The notes: a model not told the origin generated them from the sequence alone. A DNA stretch of 59,715 nt from HOT-345 sp963531535 (GCA_963531535.1 CAUSGX010000006.1:1-59715); one strand, 5' to 3'. Positions 31,901 to 43,587 are shown, numbered from the stretch's first letter. Numbers and translations are program-made.

Positions 31901-34900
31901 ATACCGGAGATCAGCTTGTATATCGCTATAAATTTGAATATAAGGACCAACTTTCCCCTTACTCTCTCAAGATCGAAGATGTAAATATCAAAGATTATGA
32001 GTATAAAGATATCATCAAAAAATCTGAACCACAAGATGGAATGGCTAAAGATGGGTATCCAGATATTATTCTCTGAGTTCAAGACTGATGTATCAAGCAA
32101 AAATGAGTCCTCTTCAATCAGTGAAAATGAAGCAGCAGACAATATAATCAAAAGTCAATCAACCTACAAGAACTTGCAGCCGCATATGAGAAAGAGGCAA
32201 GAGATGCACAGAATAAAGCTAGAGAAGAACAGCTAAAAAAATTGCAAGATCAAAAAGCTATAACTGAAAACTGACTTTCAAGTGTCCTTAAAGATCCAGA
32301 TCAAGAAAAATGAGTAAAGAATAATCTACTCAAGTCATTTGAGCTCGCTAAGAAAATTGGAGAAGAAATTAGCAGAGTGGGTGAAGATGCACGGAATACT
32401 AATGAGGAAATCCGTAAAGGAGTCTTTAGGATGCTCCTCTCTGGAGATGGTAGCCGAGAATCAGCATGAAATCAGATCTTAGAAGCATTCAAAAATTGAA
32501 AATTCAAAGCATCTGGAGTCTACAATATCGGATGAGCAATCGACGATATTGCTTGAGCACTACTCAGCACTGATATCAATAAACTATCGGAAAACATCAA
32601 TAAAGGACTTGATATGCTCTGTCAGTGAGTAAGTTTCGGACTAAAAGGGAAAAAATCTTGTAAAGGACTACCAGTTCCATTCAATCAGGCATTCCTTGCA
32701 CCTTGAGACTATCATGTAATGTGATGTATCCCAATTCCTCCACTTACTAGGACACTCGGAAGGGGAATTCCTGTGTTTCATTTCCCTGGAACCTTACCAA
32801 CACCAGTTGGGAACATACCGTTTCCTCGAGGACAAAAGTGACCATGAGATGAGTTTCTTTGGGTAGGATGATGAATATATCCATCTTTGATCAGAATCTA
32901 TGCTGCCCCTACACTCACAGCCCAGTTGGGACTAGCTATCTGTGCGGGACCTCAGAAACTGGCATTGGCTATGAAATCTCCATTCGCTGATTTAGGAGGA
33001 AACTGTATTGTGACAGCTTTTAGTCTCCCTTGCTGAGACTGAGAAGGTGATGGTAACTCAAATGGAGACGGAGAATGATATGATAATTGGGCAGGAGAAT
33101 ACTGATCTACAAATACCTGTTCAGACTCAACAAATACAGGAAGCCCGCTTCGTAATGTAGGGTTCAATTGAATAAGTAAAAATACTGAGATAAAACTCCC
33201 TGTCATAGGTATTTTCAATGCATTCACTCCACTCTACGAACCATCAAACTTCTGAAATAATGATTTCAGCGTTGGGAAAAATACAATCTGAGTTTGATTT
33301 ACAAGAATAGACGGAGTAAATGACACGAAGAATAAAATCCGTAATCCAAATGGGAAGGGTATTCCAGCAATCCTCATGGGATTCCTAGAGAATCAGATTG
33401 AATACATCAGAAACAATCTCCTCCGCTGGAATCTGAAACTTTATCTACCAGATATCAAAAAGATTTGAAAGCAGATTTCCAGCATTGCGTCAGCATCTCA
33501 AGCTCTTGCATGAGAAGAAGGAAAAGAAATCGCCTCTCAAATTAAAGACTCAAGAAAGTCAATACCAGCAAATATCCGAAAAGCGATTAAGAACCCACAA
33601 AAGATAAAAAAGAATGATGTGATTAACATTGATTTAATGTGAGGAGACAATCCTTTTGAAGAATTACAAAGACTCTTCAATCGTAGCGATCTAGTGAAGA
33701 TTTCGACAAAAACTATCCCGGTTAAAATCCCATGGATCTACTCTGAAGACATCGAAGCATACAGTAACTACCTCAAATGATGGCTAAATACTCAGAAAAA
33801 GACTCTTGATACTCGAAAAGAAAAAATCTGAGCTATTGTTCTCACTTGTCCTGCAGAGATCGATAAAATTCTCAAAAAAGGAGGGAAAAACGATGAAACA
33901 CTGCAAGCAAAGATAAAAGAATGTGAAGCAGCTAATTGAGCGAATATAAAACTAGCAAGATTCTCCGTAAAACTTGATAAAACTAGCGAAAGGATCTATG
34001 AAAATATTCAGATTCTAGAACAATATAAGAGACTCCCATTTGAAATATATGAATGGATCCATGTCCTAGATAAATATGTTGCAGAGCTCTCTAGTGTAAT
34101 AACCAACTTCTTCGGATATATCAATTACCGAATGGAGATCAATGCCGACAGATTCTCTCAATATATCGATGCTATCACAACTATTCTAGCCGTAGTAAAG
34201 ACCTACCAAGTTATGCTAGATTTCTCAGCAAATCGAACTGCAAAATGCTGAACATGTACTAATGATGCCTACGACCAATATGCATGTAAACTCAGTTTTC
34301 TCTGTTGAGGATTAAAGATTGATCCGATCCCAATTCCTAGCATGAAACTTCCAAATCTGACAATTGATCTTTCACATCTCGATCTTTGACTTGATATTAC
34401 CTTACCAAAGTTCAATTTTATCCCTGAAAGCATCGAACTTCCAAGGATACCTAATCTACCAACACCTCCAGCAATTGGGGTGTCTCTAGATGTAGATCTA
34501 GGATTTGATATTCCTGAGATAGGGCTCCTCCCAGAACCACCAAGCCTACCAGAGCTTCCATCGCTTTTACCTAGGATAAAAATGAACCTTCCAATTCTAC
34601 CTCCAGCTCCAAAACTCCCTCAACTTCCAGACAAAATCTCAAAAATTCTGAATTTAGCCAATAAAATTGGTCAAATCATCTGTAGAGTGAAGGGGAAAGT
34701 CGGACTCGTAGGAGAAAGTTCTGTAAAAGCTAAGATTGAGCAACTTACTCAGAGAACATATAATGTTCCATTCGTTGATAATATTGATCTAACAGCAAAG
34801 CTACGACAAGCTCCGCTACAGTGACTCGACTATCAAATTGATGCCTTTGTCAATCTTGAGTATAGCTTCGATGGGTTCTATACGCTCCTCAAAGGACTCA

Positions 34901-37479
34901 CTGATGGTCTCAACAATACAGTAAACGAGATAACCTCACAAGCAAATAATGCGGTAGCAGTTGGAGACGAGTTCTCTCAAAATATCATGGATAAAGCAGA
35001 TGAAGCGATCAAAAAAGCTGAATGAACAACAGTTAGAACAAAAATCTCAGCTTTCATCGGAACAGATAGCACTACAGGAGAACAAAATGAGTATCTAACT
35101 ACAAAAACTCAACTCGCAAGAGAACTTCAATCTGTGATTGATCATCTTAACAGCGAGCAAGAGAAAAATCAGATAAAGTCCCTAATATCCTTAGTAAAAA
35201 CAGAAACTAAAGTAGAAGCAAATAAACAAGGATATCAAGAAATTAAAAATCAGATTTCTTCTCTCATAAACACTCATCAAACCTCTACTCATCAAATCGC
35301 TGATTTGATAAAGAAAGACTACGATGGTTTCCTTGCTAGCCTAGATACTCAAAATCAGAAGCAAAAAACTTACCAGCTGACCTATACTGCTCCGCTTCTC
35401 ATGAAGAACGCAGTAGCTGAAGAGCTTATCAAAAAAAATGAGAGCATTATTGATACCTATATCGCCACTGAAACTAAACAGGTCAACGGATACCTCGATG
35501 CTCTCAATAAAAATAGTCCATCTAGCCTTAATATGTCAGAAGAGACGCATAGAAAAGCAAAATCTTATCTAGAAACAATCAAAGACCAGATAGACCACTT
35601 CTACTCTATCAAAACTCCTCAATATGCAGGAACTATGCCTCTACTAACAAAAGATGGTAAACACTCTGAGAAAGCACTCTATGCTCAAGTAAGCTCAGTA
35701 GCTCCTGAAAAAACAACTCAAAATTCTGCAGACTATTCAAGTTATATTAAAGGTATCCTCGTGAAGAGTAAAGATAATAAAAGTCTGATCAATGTCGTCC
35801 ATTCAGAATACAATGCTGAAAAATATGAAAGCTATTATCAGCAAGACATGAATAACGATAAGATTCCAGACCTCATCTCACGAGACGAACATAATGTCTA
35901 CCTAAAATATGCAGACGATAGAGAAGAAAAAACAACCAACACCTCTACTACTTATTACCTCCTCTCTCCAACACTCAAAAATAAAGATAAAAAATATGAA
36001 AAAACACAGAATTCAGAATTTAAACTTTATGATGAAGTTGCTGAGGTAAAAGACTTCAAACTCAAAGGACAAACGTTCGATGAACTAAACTTCTCTTGGA
36101 CAAACGATCAGACTGTAAAAAATAATGGATATCTTCTCAGAATCAGTAATCGTATTGATAGTCTAAAGGAAAAATTCGGACAGAATGACTACAAATATGC
36201 ACTCTTCCTACCAAGAGGAACAAGTATAACAGGCTACAAGATCCAACTTGATGGTAAAGAAACAAGCATCGAGCAACTTGCAAAAGTCTGAAAACTCTAT
36301 GCCTTAGATCGATATAACCCTAGCAATGAAACACTAAACTTCGGACTTGGAAATATTCCAAGAAACCGACTTTATCTTCAAGTGAGTAGTCTCAAACTGA
36401 AAGATAAAGTCTATACTCAACAATCGCCTCGATCAAATCAACTTGTCTGAGGAAGACAGATCATCTGAGATTCTGAGCCTCCTACCGCAGAAATCCAGCT
36501 TACTAGAAGCAAAAAGTCGGAAGTCACAAGTTATGGTAATGAGCTAGAAGGATTCGTAGGAACCTACTATGATCTGAAGATCAAACGAGAAGATAGTGTT
36601 AGAGTAGAAAAAGTAGAGATAAAGGAAGGAAATAAAATTCTGGCATCAAAAGTGCTTTCTTCAACTGGTGGAATTATTAGCCTAGAAAATCTTTTCTTCA
36701 CGGAAAAGCAAATCAAACATTACACTGCGACTGCAATTGATAGCGAAGGGAATGAGGCAATTGAAGATATCGCATTAGATATTAAGGTCCCAGAAATATC
36801 TATCGAGAATGTAAAAAGATTCTCTGGCTATAAAGAAGGTATCAAAAATCCAATTATCATACATTCTGTATTAGAAACTGATATTGATGAGTGAGATGTT
36901 AGCTTCCAGAGAAAGAGAAACGGAATCCCAAAAGATATCTCAGCCCAACTCCAATGAAAAGTCACAAAAAGCTTTCCAGTAAGCACTGACCAAACAAATA
37001 TCACCGGTGCATTCTTCGATTTCGGAGATATGATAGGACTTTATAGCACAAGCGGTGCTCTACTCGGAAAAGTCAATGCCCAGAATGGAGAAATTATATT
37101 TGAGCCGAGCTATCAAAACAAAGCCAGTCTAGAAGTAGTATTTGAAAAGGGATATCCAACCATAAAGGTAAAAGAAAACTGAATCAGTATCTTTGATATC
37201 TCCCTAACTCCAAAGGAACTCAAAAACATCCAGCTTCTCAAATGAGAACTTCGTCCTCTCAAATGAGCCCAATATTGAGCATTCAATTGAGGACAAGCAC
37301 TCATTCTCAATAAGCTTCCACTCCTCTATATTTCTAAAAACGGATTAATCGCGGGAAATAAGGAGCTGTACGGAACTTATAGCTTCAATAAAACAACAGA
37401 AACAGTGCTCTATACAATCAAAGAAAATAGATTTGGCTCAGAGATTGCAAAGGTAGAAGTCACAACGCTACCTCTGTAG
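22921..37479 (+). CDS. Giant secreted surface protein, 4,852 residues
   Basis: One uninterrupted code-25 frame of 4,853 codons with more than a hundred TGA glycines. Residues 1-34 form a signal peptide (Lys-Lys, hydrophobic core, Val-Tyr-Ala cleavage site). About 40-1650 is largely novel, with long helical or coiled-coil stretches near 750-800, 1030-1100 and 1200-1390. About 1930-2290 holds Ig-like, invasin-type beta domains (Ala-Phe-Asp-Lys-Tyr-Lys-Asn-Pro-Val; Leu-Thr-Asp-Leu-Trp-Gly-Asn-Ala). About 2615-2760 has FG-GAP/VCBS-like calcium loops (Asp-Ile-Asp-Tyr-Asn-Asn-Asp-Gly; Asp-Val-Asp-Gly-Asn-Gly), with further loops near 3042 and 4310. A Gly/Asp/Asn-rich linker lies near 3370-3404, a Pro-Leu repeat zone at about 3804-3907, and a final Ig-like part near 4520-4630. 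No LPxTG or C-terminal membrane helix is seen. It is probably an adhesin or host-contact protein. Confidence 0.85.
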
Positions 37480-37502
37480 TCTCTGGGAATCTCCCTAAAA
37501 AT

Positions 37503-37530
37503 TTGCAAAAAACTAAAAATCAGATATACT
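37503..37530 (+). promoter_or_regulatory. Promoter of the 307-residue secreted protein
   Basis: TTGCAA (37503-37508) and TATACT (37525-37530) are 16 bases apart; a motif-like AAATCAGAT overlaps the -10 box. Confidence 0.55.
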
Positions 37531-37555
37531 TTAACTGTTTATCAGATATTCTAAG

Positions 37556-38479
37556 ATGAAAAAAAGTGCATTAACTTTGCTAATTGGAATAATCGGGATA
37601 GGAATATGAGGAATAAGCACAGCTCACGACTGTAATCTCTTCAATGAAAAATGACTCCTCAGTCGAGAAGATAGCATTTATCCAACTATCCTCAAAGACG
37701 ATCCTATCCTAAATGCACTTCCAGAACAGGCTATTCATAGAGCCTTGCTTAATCTACAAGCTCACTGTTGCACGAGCAATGAGAGTAGTAAGAATGGAAC
37801 AGGTTGTAAGAAATCCTCCTCAGATCGGAAAGATAGGGTAAATTACCCTCAGTCAACATTCCTATTTGATCATCTTGTGGATGTTCTTATGAGGAGATTA
37901 GCAAATGATAAAAGTTATGCTGGACTCCCACCAGAAAAGAAATCCGAGGAGCGAAATAATAAACTTGATTCACTTATGCTAGCAGCTAAAGGAATCCTTC
38001 CTCTCGAATTCCAGAATGAATATGATAAATATCGGAAATTACAACCCCAATATCTACTATCTGGCTACAATGAATCAAACTCTCTAAGCTATATAGAAAC
38101 AATAAAAAGTAAAGATAATGAGGACAGGCTCAAGAACTATAAAGATTGGAGCATTAGAACAGCTTATTCAAATGTATGTTCAGTAGCCACCTATCTAATG
38201 ATGTTGCTAGCTCCAAATAACATGAACAACCCAGCACAAAATGCACGAGAACAATGCACACTCCAGACAAAGAACATGCTAAAGAAGGAAAGCAATTATC
38301 ATTACAATATAGTAGTTTATAAAGCTGATCAACTTCAAAGGGATACCCTTCAGCTTTATGCAAACAACTATTTCGGACAAAGAGTTCAAAATTTGATGGA
38401 TAAACTTGCAACGCTCTCAACTGAATGGCTTGGTGTAGCAAGACAAGTTCCAAAACTAGTTCCACTCTGCACCTACTAA
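37556..38479 (+). CDS. Secreted protein of unknown function
   Basis: The 307 residues start with a signal peptide (Lys-Lys, then a Leu/Ile/Gly-rich core to about residue 23, ending Ser-Thr-Ala-His). The mature part is hydrophilic and mostly helical, with eight or so cysteines: Cys-Cys-Thr-Ser and Gly-Cys-Lys-Lys near residues 70-85, others near 200-225, and one near the C-terminus, so disulfides are likely. It lies 76 bases after the giant gene and 25 bases before the pilin-like gene, so it probably belongs to the same surface system. It has its own promoter. No family was recognised. Confidence 0.7.
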
Positions 38480-38504
38480 AAGATTTAATTCCTGCGAAAA
38501 TAAT

Positions 38505-38996
38505 ATGAAAAGAATATTTACTCTCCTCCTAGTTGTAGTCAGTTTTTTCTGACTATATACCTCTGCAAATATCGATAGGACAAGGAATAATCTCCACATC
38601 ATTCCAGAAACCACCTATTCAAAAAAGGATACGAGCGATATTATTAAAAACATCTGAACCATTGAGGCATCTTGAGGGACAGTTCTCGATAGATATAATA
38701 ATGAAGCATCCTGACTACAACAAAAAGGGGATATCGGAGCGGCATTTGAAACCTGAGTCTTTAATCGAAATATTATCATATCATACATTGCATATTTGTT
38801 AAGGTTCATCTCTCAGATAGGACTACTCATAGGTGCAATCATGATTCTCTATGCAGGATATCAATACGCAGGATATATCTTTGGGTTCTGAGATCCGAAC
38901 AAAGCAAAAGAAACCATCAAGCGTGCAATTCAATGAGTCCTTATCCTCGTATTTTCATTTGCGATATGGAGAGGACTGACAGCAATGTTCTTATAA
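38505..38996 (+). CDS. T4SS pilin/VirB2-like membrane protein
   Basis: This 163-residue protein has a signal peptide (about 1-21) and a polar region. Two hydrophobic helices near the C-terminus are separated by a short loop with Asp-Pro-Asn-Lys-Ala-Lys-Glu-Thr-Ile-Lys-Arg-Ala. The order (Gly-Ala-Ile-Met-Ile-Leu-Tyr-Ala-Gly-Tyr-Gln-Tyr, charged loop, Gly-Val-Leu-Ile-Leu-Val-Phe-Ser) matches the TrbC/VirB2 and T4SS_pilin families common in CPR genomes. No VirB4, VirD4 or other type IV secretion gene is in the window. It follows the giant gene and the 307-residue protein and precedes a strong terminator, so it closes the surface island. It may form a fibre or a membrane ring that presents its neighbours. 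Confidence 0.65.
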
Positions 38997-39012
38997 ATTT
39001 TAAAAAAAGAAA

Positions 39013-39043
39013 AAAAATCTGAGCTCCTGACTCAGGTTTTTTC
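39013..39043. terminator. Terminator closing the surface island
   Basis: CTGAG and CTCAG pair around CTCCTGA, flanked by A and T runs. It can act on both strands and also serves the uvrB fragment. Confidence 0.7.
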
Positions 39044-39081
39044 TTTTCTCTAAGGTATCCTCAACCCGACATCCAATGATA

Positions 39082-39972
39082 CTATTCTCCGGAAATTTCT
39101 TTAATTTGATCACGGATTTGTGCCGCTTTCTCAAATTCTCGAGATTTTATCGCTTCATCAAGTTGAATTTTAAGATCCTTGAGAATGATCTCTTTCTCGG
39201 CTTTTGTTGCTCTCTTGAGTTTCTTTACCTTCCCTCTGGTAAGGGATCAAAAATCCTGATCAAGACTCAAGTCAGTTTTTACTGTCTCTAATTCCTTTAC
39301 ATTTGATAGGGCGATATGCGGAGTAATTCAGTTTTTTTGGTTAAATCTCTGTTGAATATCACGACGGCGATAGGTTTCCCAAAGGGACTTAAGCATTGAT
39401 TCGGTAAATGCATCAGCATAGAGGATAACCTCACTGTTCGGATTTCTAGCCGCACGACCAATAATCTGAATCAGCGAAGTCGTCGACCTCAGAAATCATT
39501 CTTTATCAGCATCCAAAACACCAATTAGCGTAACTTCAGGCAGGTCAATTCCCTCTCTCAAAAGGTTTACTCAAACAATGATATCGATCTCTCAAGTTCT
39601 TAGTTTTTTAATAATCTCCCAGCGATCAATCGTAGCAATTTCACTATGAAGATAAAATGCCTTAAATCCCTGAGCAATCAGAAAACTCGTCACCTCCTCG
39701 GATGATTTCTTAGTCAAGGTAATCAGTAGAATTTTTCATTTATTCTGAATATGCTGATGAAGCTTAGCCAAAAGATGATCCAAGAAAGCTGGATTTTGAC
39801 TCTTCTTTTTCTCCTCAATTTGCTCGGGAGTCATCTGAAGATATGTCGAAAGCTGAGGTTCCATATCAATATAATTCCAATAAAAAAACCTCTTCCAGAT
39901 TATGAATTTTCCTTTAGAAAGCAATAGGTATTCATCTAGCTTATCTCAAAATTTTAAAGAAATCTTAATCAT
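39082..39972 (-). CDS. uvrB: UvrB C-terminal half (helicase lobe 2 and UVR motif)
   Basis: Only 296 residues, against about 660 in UvrB. From residue 80 on it reads like UvrB lobe 2: Leu-Ile-Thr-Leu-Thr-Lys-Lys, Tyr-Leu-His-Ser-Glu-Ile, Val-Asn-Leu-Leu-Arg-Glu-Gly-Ile-Asp-Leu-Pro-Glu-Val, Leu-Asp-Ala-Asp-Lys-Glu-Gly-Phe-Leu-Arg-Ser and Gln-Ile-Ile-Gly-Arg-Ala-Ala-Arg-Asn. It ends with a UVR motif (Arg-Glu-Phe-Glu-Lys-Ala-Ala-Gln-Ile-Arg-Asp). The first 75 residues do not match UvrB well, and Walker A, Walker B and the beta-hairpin are missing. The frame is intact with conserved motifs, so it may still be translated, but it cannot be a normal UvrB. It is either a decaying gene or a reduced partner. 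Confidence 0.8.
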
Positions 39973-39982
39973 AAACACAAAA

Positions 39983-39991
39983 AATCAGATT
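39983..39991. repeat. AATCWGATT motif copy
   Basis: AATCAGATT, 11 bases before the start of the uvrB fragment. Confidence 0.6.
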
Positions 39992-40053
39992 TCTCCTCTC
40001 TTTAAAAGTAACTTCTAAGACCTGAAAACAAAAAGTTATCAGAGAATTTTCAC

Positions 40054-40081
40054 TTGCTTTTAGAGGCTAAAATGTTATCTT
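40054..40081 (+). promoter_or_regulatory. Promoter of clpC
   Basis: TTGCTT (40054-40059) and TATCTT (40076-40081) are 16 bases apart. No CIRCE-type heat-shock operator is seen nearby. Confidence 0.45.
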
Positions 40082-40117
40082 TGAAAGCAGTTTAATATCT
40101 TAAGCAAGATAAAATAT

Positions 40118-42778
40118 ATGAGCCGCGCCAAAAATAAAAATATAGATGAACAAGTGATCGCATCTTTTAGAATTGCAAACATGCTCCGCGAAGCTCGCTG
40201 AGCCAAAGAAATATCAGCTGATGACATTTTCCTTTGAGTAATTGATAGTATAGATTTAATTATGCCATTAGACCTCACATTCTTTGCGGTTCTTGGGATG
40301 CAAAACACCAAGCATCTTCAGAAACATATTGCCAAGCTTCTCAGGAAAATATATGAACAAGAAATAAAAGACAGTAAGCGAAAAGCCAAAAAGAAACCTG
40401 AACTTAAACTCGACAAACATATGCAACAGATCTTCTCAAAAATTTGAGCAGAAAATACCCCCGAAGAGCAGAAAACTTCAGCTGCCTTTGATATAGATAC
40501 TGATGCAAAATACCTAAATCCATTCAGAATTATGCATCTTTGTATGCCTTATCTCTCAGATAAGATAAAAAAGCTCTTGGAAGCTGATGATAATGAGTAT
40601 GAAGTCATCAAAAATACGCTCTGAAGGCTATTAGAGGTTCCTGTATTAAAAAAGGAAGGTTTTATCGGATTTTTAGAGCTACTTGATTCTATGATAGTGC
40701 AACTTGATTTAGATTATTCAGAAATTGCGAACATGCAAATCAACTACGACCACTCTACTACTGACTCAGCAATCAATCAAATGCTTGATGCCATGGACAG
40801 TGAAATCGTTGAAAAGTCAGATGCCGAAAATATTTCACTAGAAACTCCAGACAACAAGACCAAGAAAAAAGAAGAGAAAAAGCTGACTATTGAGTACTTT
40901 GGTACTGATCTGACCAAGGAGGCTAAAGATGGATACTTAGATCCAATTATTGGAAGAGAAAAGGAGATTGATCAGGTGATCTATACGCTCTTGAGAAAGA
41001 CAAAGAATAATCCGCTTTTGATCTGAGAAGCTGGAGTTGGAAAGACTGCGATTGTTGAGGGGCTTGTGCAGAGAATTATGATGAAAAAAGTACCTGAAAA
41101 ACTGATCAATAAGAAGGTTTTCCTCCTTGATATGGGAACTCTTGTTGCTGGGACAAAGTATAGAGGGGAATTTGAATCAAGAATGAAGTCAATCCTTGAG
41201 GAAGCAACAGATCCAACCAATAATATCATTCTCTTTATTGATGAGTTACATACTATTATTGGAGCTGGAGGACAGGATCAAAACGATGCCGCTCAGATGC
41301 TCAAACCGCTCCTCTCAAGAGGGAAAATCAAACTCATCGGTGCGACTACTTTTGATGAATATCAGAAATACATTGAAAAAGATGCTGCGCTCAAGAGAAG
41401 ATTTCAAGAAGTTGTAGTCAATGAGCCAAGTGTTGAAGTAACCAAGCAGATTATCCTAGGATTGAAGCAGATTTATGAAGATTTTCATGGAGTTTTGCTC
41501 TCAGATGAGGCAATTGACAGTGCGATCAACCTTAGCAAGAGATATATTCTCAATAAGCAACTTCCAGATAAAGCTCTTGATATCATTGATGAAGCCTGCG
41601 CTAGAAAATCTACTATGCAGCAAAAACTTGATAATGACGAGAATTATCAAGCACAAGAGAAAAAGATAGAAAAAATTCAGAAAAAAATTGAAAGTGCAAT
41701 TGAAAATCAGGATTATTTTTCTGCTGCTGAACTTAAAAATGAAGAAGAAGAACTCAAAAAAGAGCTTCAAAAAATCAGATCCAATAAAAATATTCCAATC
41801 AACCTCAGAAGCACTATTGAGTCGAGCGATATTGGGAATGTATTAGCAGACAAGACCTGAATTCCGACCAATATTGTAAATGAAGATGAGGTCACTAAGC
41901 TCAAGAGACTCGATGCTGAACTCAAAAAAGAGATCGTTGGGCAAAATGATGCAGTAGAAAATGTGGTAAAAACTCTGATTAGAAGTAGGCTTTCTGTCAT
42001 CAAAAAAGATAAACCTATTGGTTCATTTCTTTTCCTTGGACCATCTGGGGTTTGAAAGACCTACCTCGCAAAGCTGATTGCAAAGCACTATTTTGGTGAT
42101 GAGGGAGCTATGATCAGATTTGATATGTCTGAATTTATGGAGAAGTTCTCAGTTTCAAAGCTGATTTGATCGCCTGCTGGATATGTTGGATATGATGAGT
42201 GAGGAGGACTTACTGAGGCTGTGAGAAGAAAGCCATACTCTGTGATTCTCTTTGATGAGATTGAGAAGGCCTCTCCTGATGTTTTGAATATTATGCTCCA
42301 GATCTTGGATGAATGACAGCTCAAAGATAGCAAGGGAAGATGGATTGATTTCAAAAACACAATCATCGTAATGACCTCAAATATCTGAACTGATGAGTTT
42401 AGTAAAAAGAAGACTACGATCGGATTTGATACCTGAAAGGCCGCTGATATTGAAGATAAACAGTTTGATGACATCAAGACTAGAGTCTTGGAAGATCTTA
42501 AAAACTATATCACTCCTGAACTCTCAAACAGAATCGATCATAAAATCGTCTTTAGACCACTAAATAAGGAAAATCTCATCACTCTTTTCAATCAAAAAAT
42601 CAAAACCTTCCTCGCTGCATGGAAGACTAACGAAAAAGTGAAATTACCTAAATTTAGCAAAGCTGAAGTTGAGAAAATTATTGATAAGATTTATGATCCT
42701 CAGTTTGGTGCGAGACCTGTTGAGAGATATATCAATGATGAAATTGAGCCACAAATTATCAATTCACTTTTGAAATAA
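40118..42778 (+). CDS. clpC: Clp ATPase, ClpC type
   Basis: ClpC unfolds proteins for ClpP or for disaggregation. The 886 residues hold a divergent N-domain (1 to about 240) and AAA domain 1 with Gly-Glu-Ala-Gly-Val-Gly-Lys-Thr (303-310, Gly303 coded by TGA) and Phe-Ile-Asp-Glu-Leu-His. A middle segment has a UVR-like charged coil (about 510-560). AAA domain 2 has Gly-Pro-Ser-Gly-Val-Gly-Lys-Thr (641-648); Gly646 there, just before the catalytic Lys, is TGA at 42053-42055. It lacks the long M-domain of ClpB, so ClpC is the better name. A ClpP loop (Ile/Val-Gly-Phe type) was not clearly found: Thr-Ile-Gly-Phe near 766 is a candidate. Confidence 0.92.
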
Positions 42779-42795
42779 TAGATCAAATATAGAGA

Positions 42796-42818
42796 ACTCC
42801 CCTCTTAGGGAGTTTTTT
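42796..42818 (+). terminator. Terminator after clpC
   Basis: ACTCCC and GGGAGT stem with a CTCTTA loop, followed by TTTTT. Confidence 0.75.
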
Positions 42819-42835
42819 GATTACTGAGGGAATAA

Positions 42836-43072
42836 TCTCCACAAAGCGGTTTCTTCGCAATCCAGATTCCTTTAGTCGTCATTACGAACAAAGTAAGGTA
42901 GTCCTCTTAAATCTGTCATTGCGAGCGGTAGCGAAGCAATCTAGGATAATATAAATCCCTTTTTTGATTTCTATCTGGATCGCCACGACTTCGCCCCGCG
43001 ATGACTAAGCTTTCGCTCCCTGCTAGGGGAGCTGGCGAGCGGAGCGAGACTGAGGGGCTGTAGCATTCTCCC
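42836..43072. repeat. Dispersed palindromic repeat, copy 1
   Basis: A GC-richer stretch in AT-rich DNA. It contains GTCATTGCGAGCGGTAGC followed by GAAGCAATC, and about 60 bases later TGGATCGCCACGACTTC followed by a GCGATGAC end, which can pair with the first block. After it comes a GAGCGAGACTGAGGGGC box. The same blocks recur at 45656-45960. Such GTCATTGCGAGC palindromes occur in many bacterial genomes as non-coding mobile repeats. The minus-strand 62-codon frame here is not a gene. Confidence 0.75.
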
Positions 43073-43198
43073 TCCTCTGCCCTTCGAACTATATTACAAA
43101 TCAAATGATTACAAGTTTAGATCCTCCATATGACTTTCTCTTGATTTTATCAAACAAGACCGTATACAAGGGGTATTTATTTTACTATTTTCCACACA

Positions 43199-43486
43199 AT
43201 GACTGAAAAAACACATAACGAAGAGCTTAATGAAAAGAAAGCAACTAAAGTTCCTGTTGAAAATGAGGAGGAATCTGATCTTTGATCTCTGCCAACTTCA
43301 TTGATCCTACTCGGAGCTTCTGGACTTTCATTCTGGTGATATGCAAATAACTATATCATTTCCATCAGACGTCTAAGTCTCGGTGAGTATTCTTGCTTGA
43401 TCGTTGGAATCATTCTTGCTCTGCTTGGACTTTACTCACTCTATTTGTATTTTCAAAAGAAAAAGGAAGAAAAAACTGGTAAATAA
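43199..43486 (+). CDS. Small membrane protein of unknown function
   Basis: The 95 residues start with an acidic and basic N-terminal tail (1-30), then two hydrophobic helices (about 34-55 and 70-90) joined by a short basic loop (Ser-Ile-Arg-Arg-Leu-Ser-Leu-Gly-Glu-Tyr), and a Lys-rich C-terminus. The likely topology is a hairpin with both ends in the cytoplasm. It is a single-gene unit with its own terminator, between the palindromic repeat and gyrB. No family was recognised. Confidence 0.6.
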
Positions 43487-43492
43487 TAGACT

Positions 43493-43522
43493 AAAACCTG
43501 AAATAAAATTCAGGTTTTTCTT
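43493..43522 (+). terminator. Terminator after the small membrane protein
   Basis: AAAACCTGAA and TTCAGGTTTT form a 10-bp stem with a T-run after it. Confidence 0.75.
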
Positions 43523-43587
43523 TTTTTAGAATTGTAGAGAAAATAACAAAAAGAGACTTTTCTTGGCTTTGATTTTTGTATTTTGAC

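Noticed and set aside
43080..43092. TTCGAAC sequence resembling a tRNA T-loop
   Set aside because: No acceptor stem, anticodon arm or CCA end can be drawn around it; it belongs to the palindromic repeat border.
42916..43104. A 62-codon minus-strand frame
   Set aside because: It is entirely made of the dispersed palindromic repeat.
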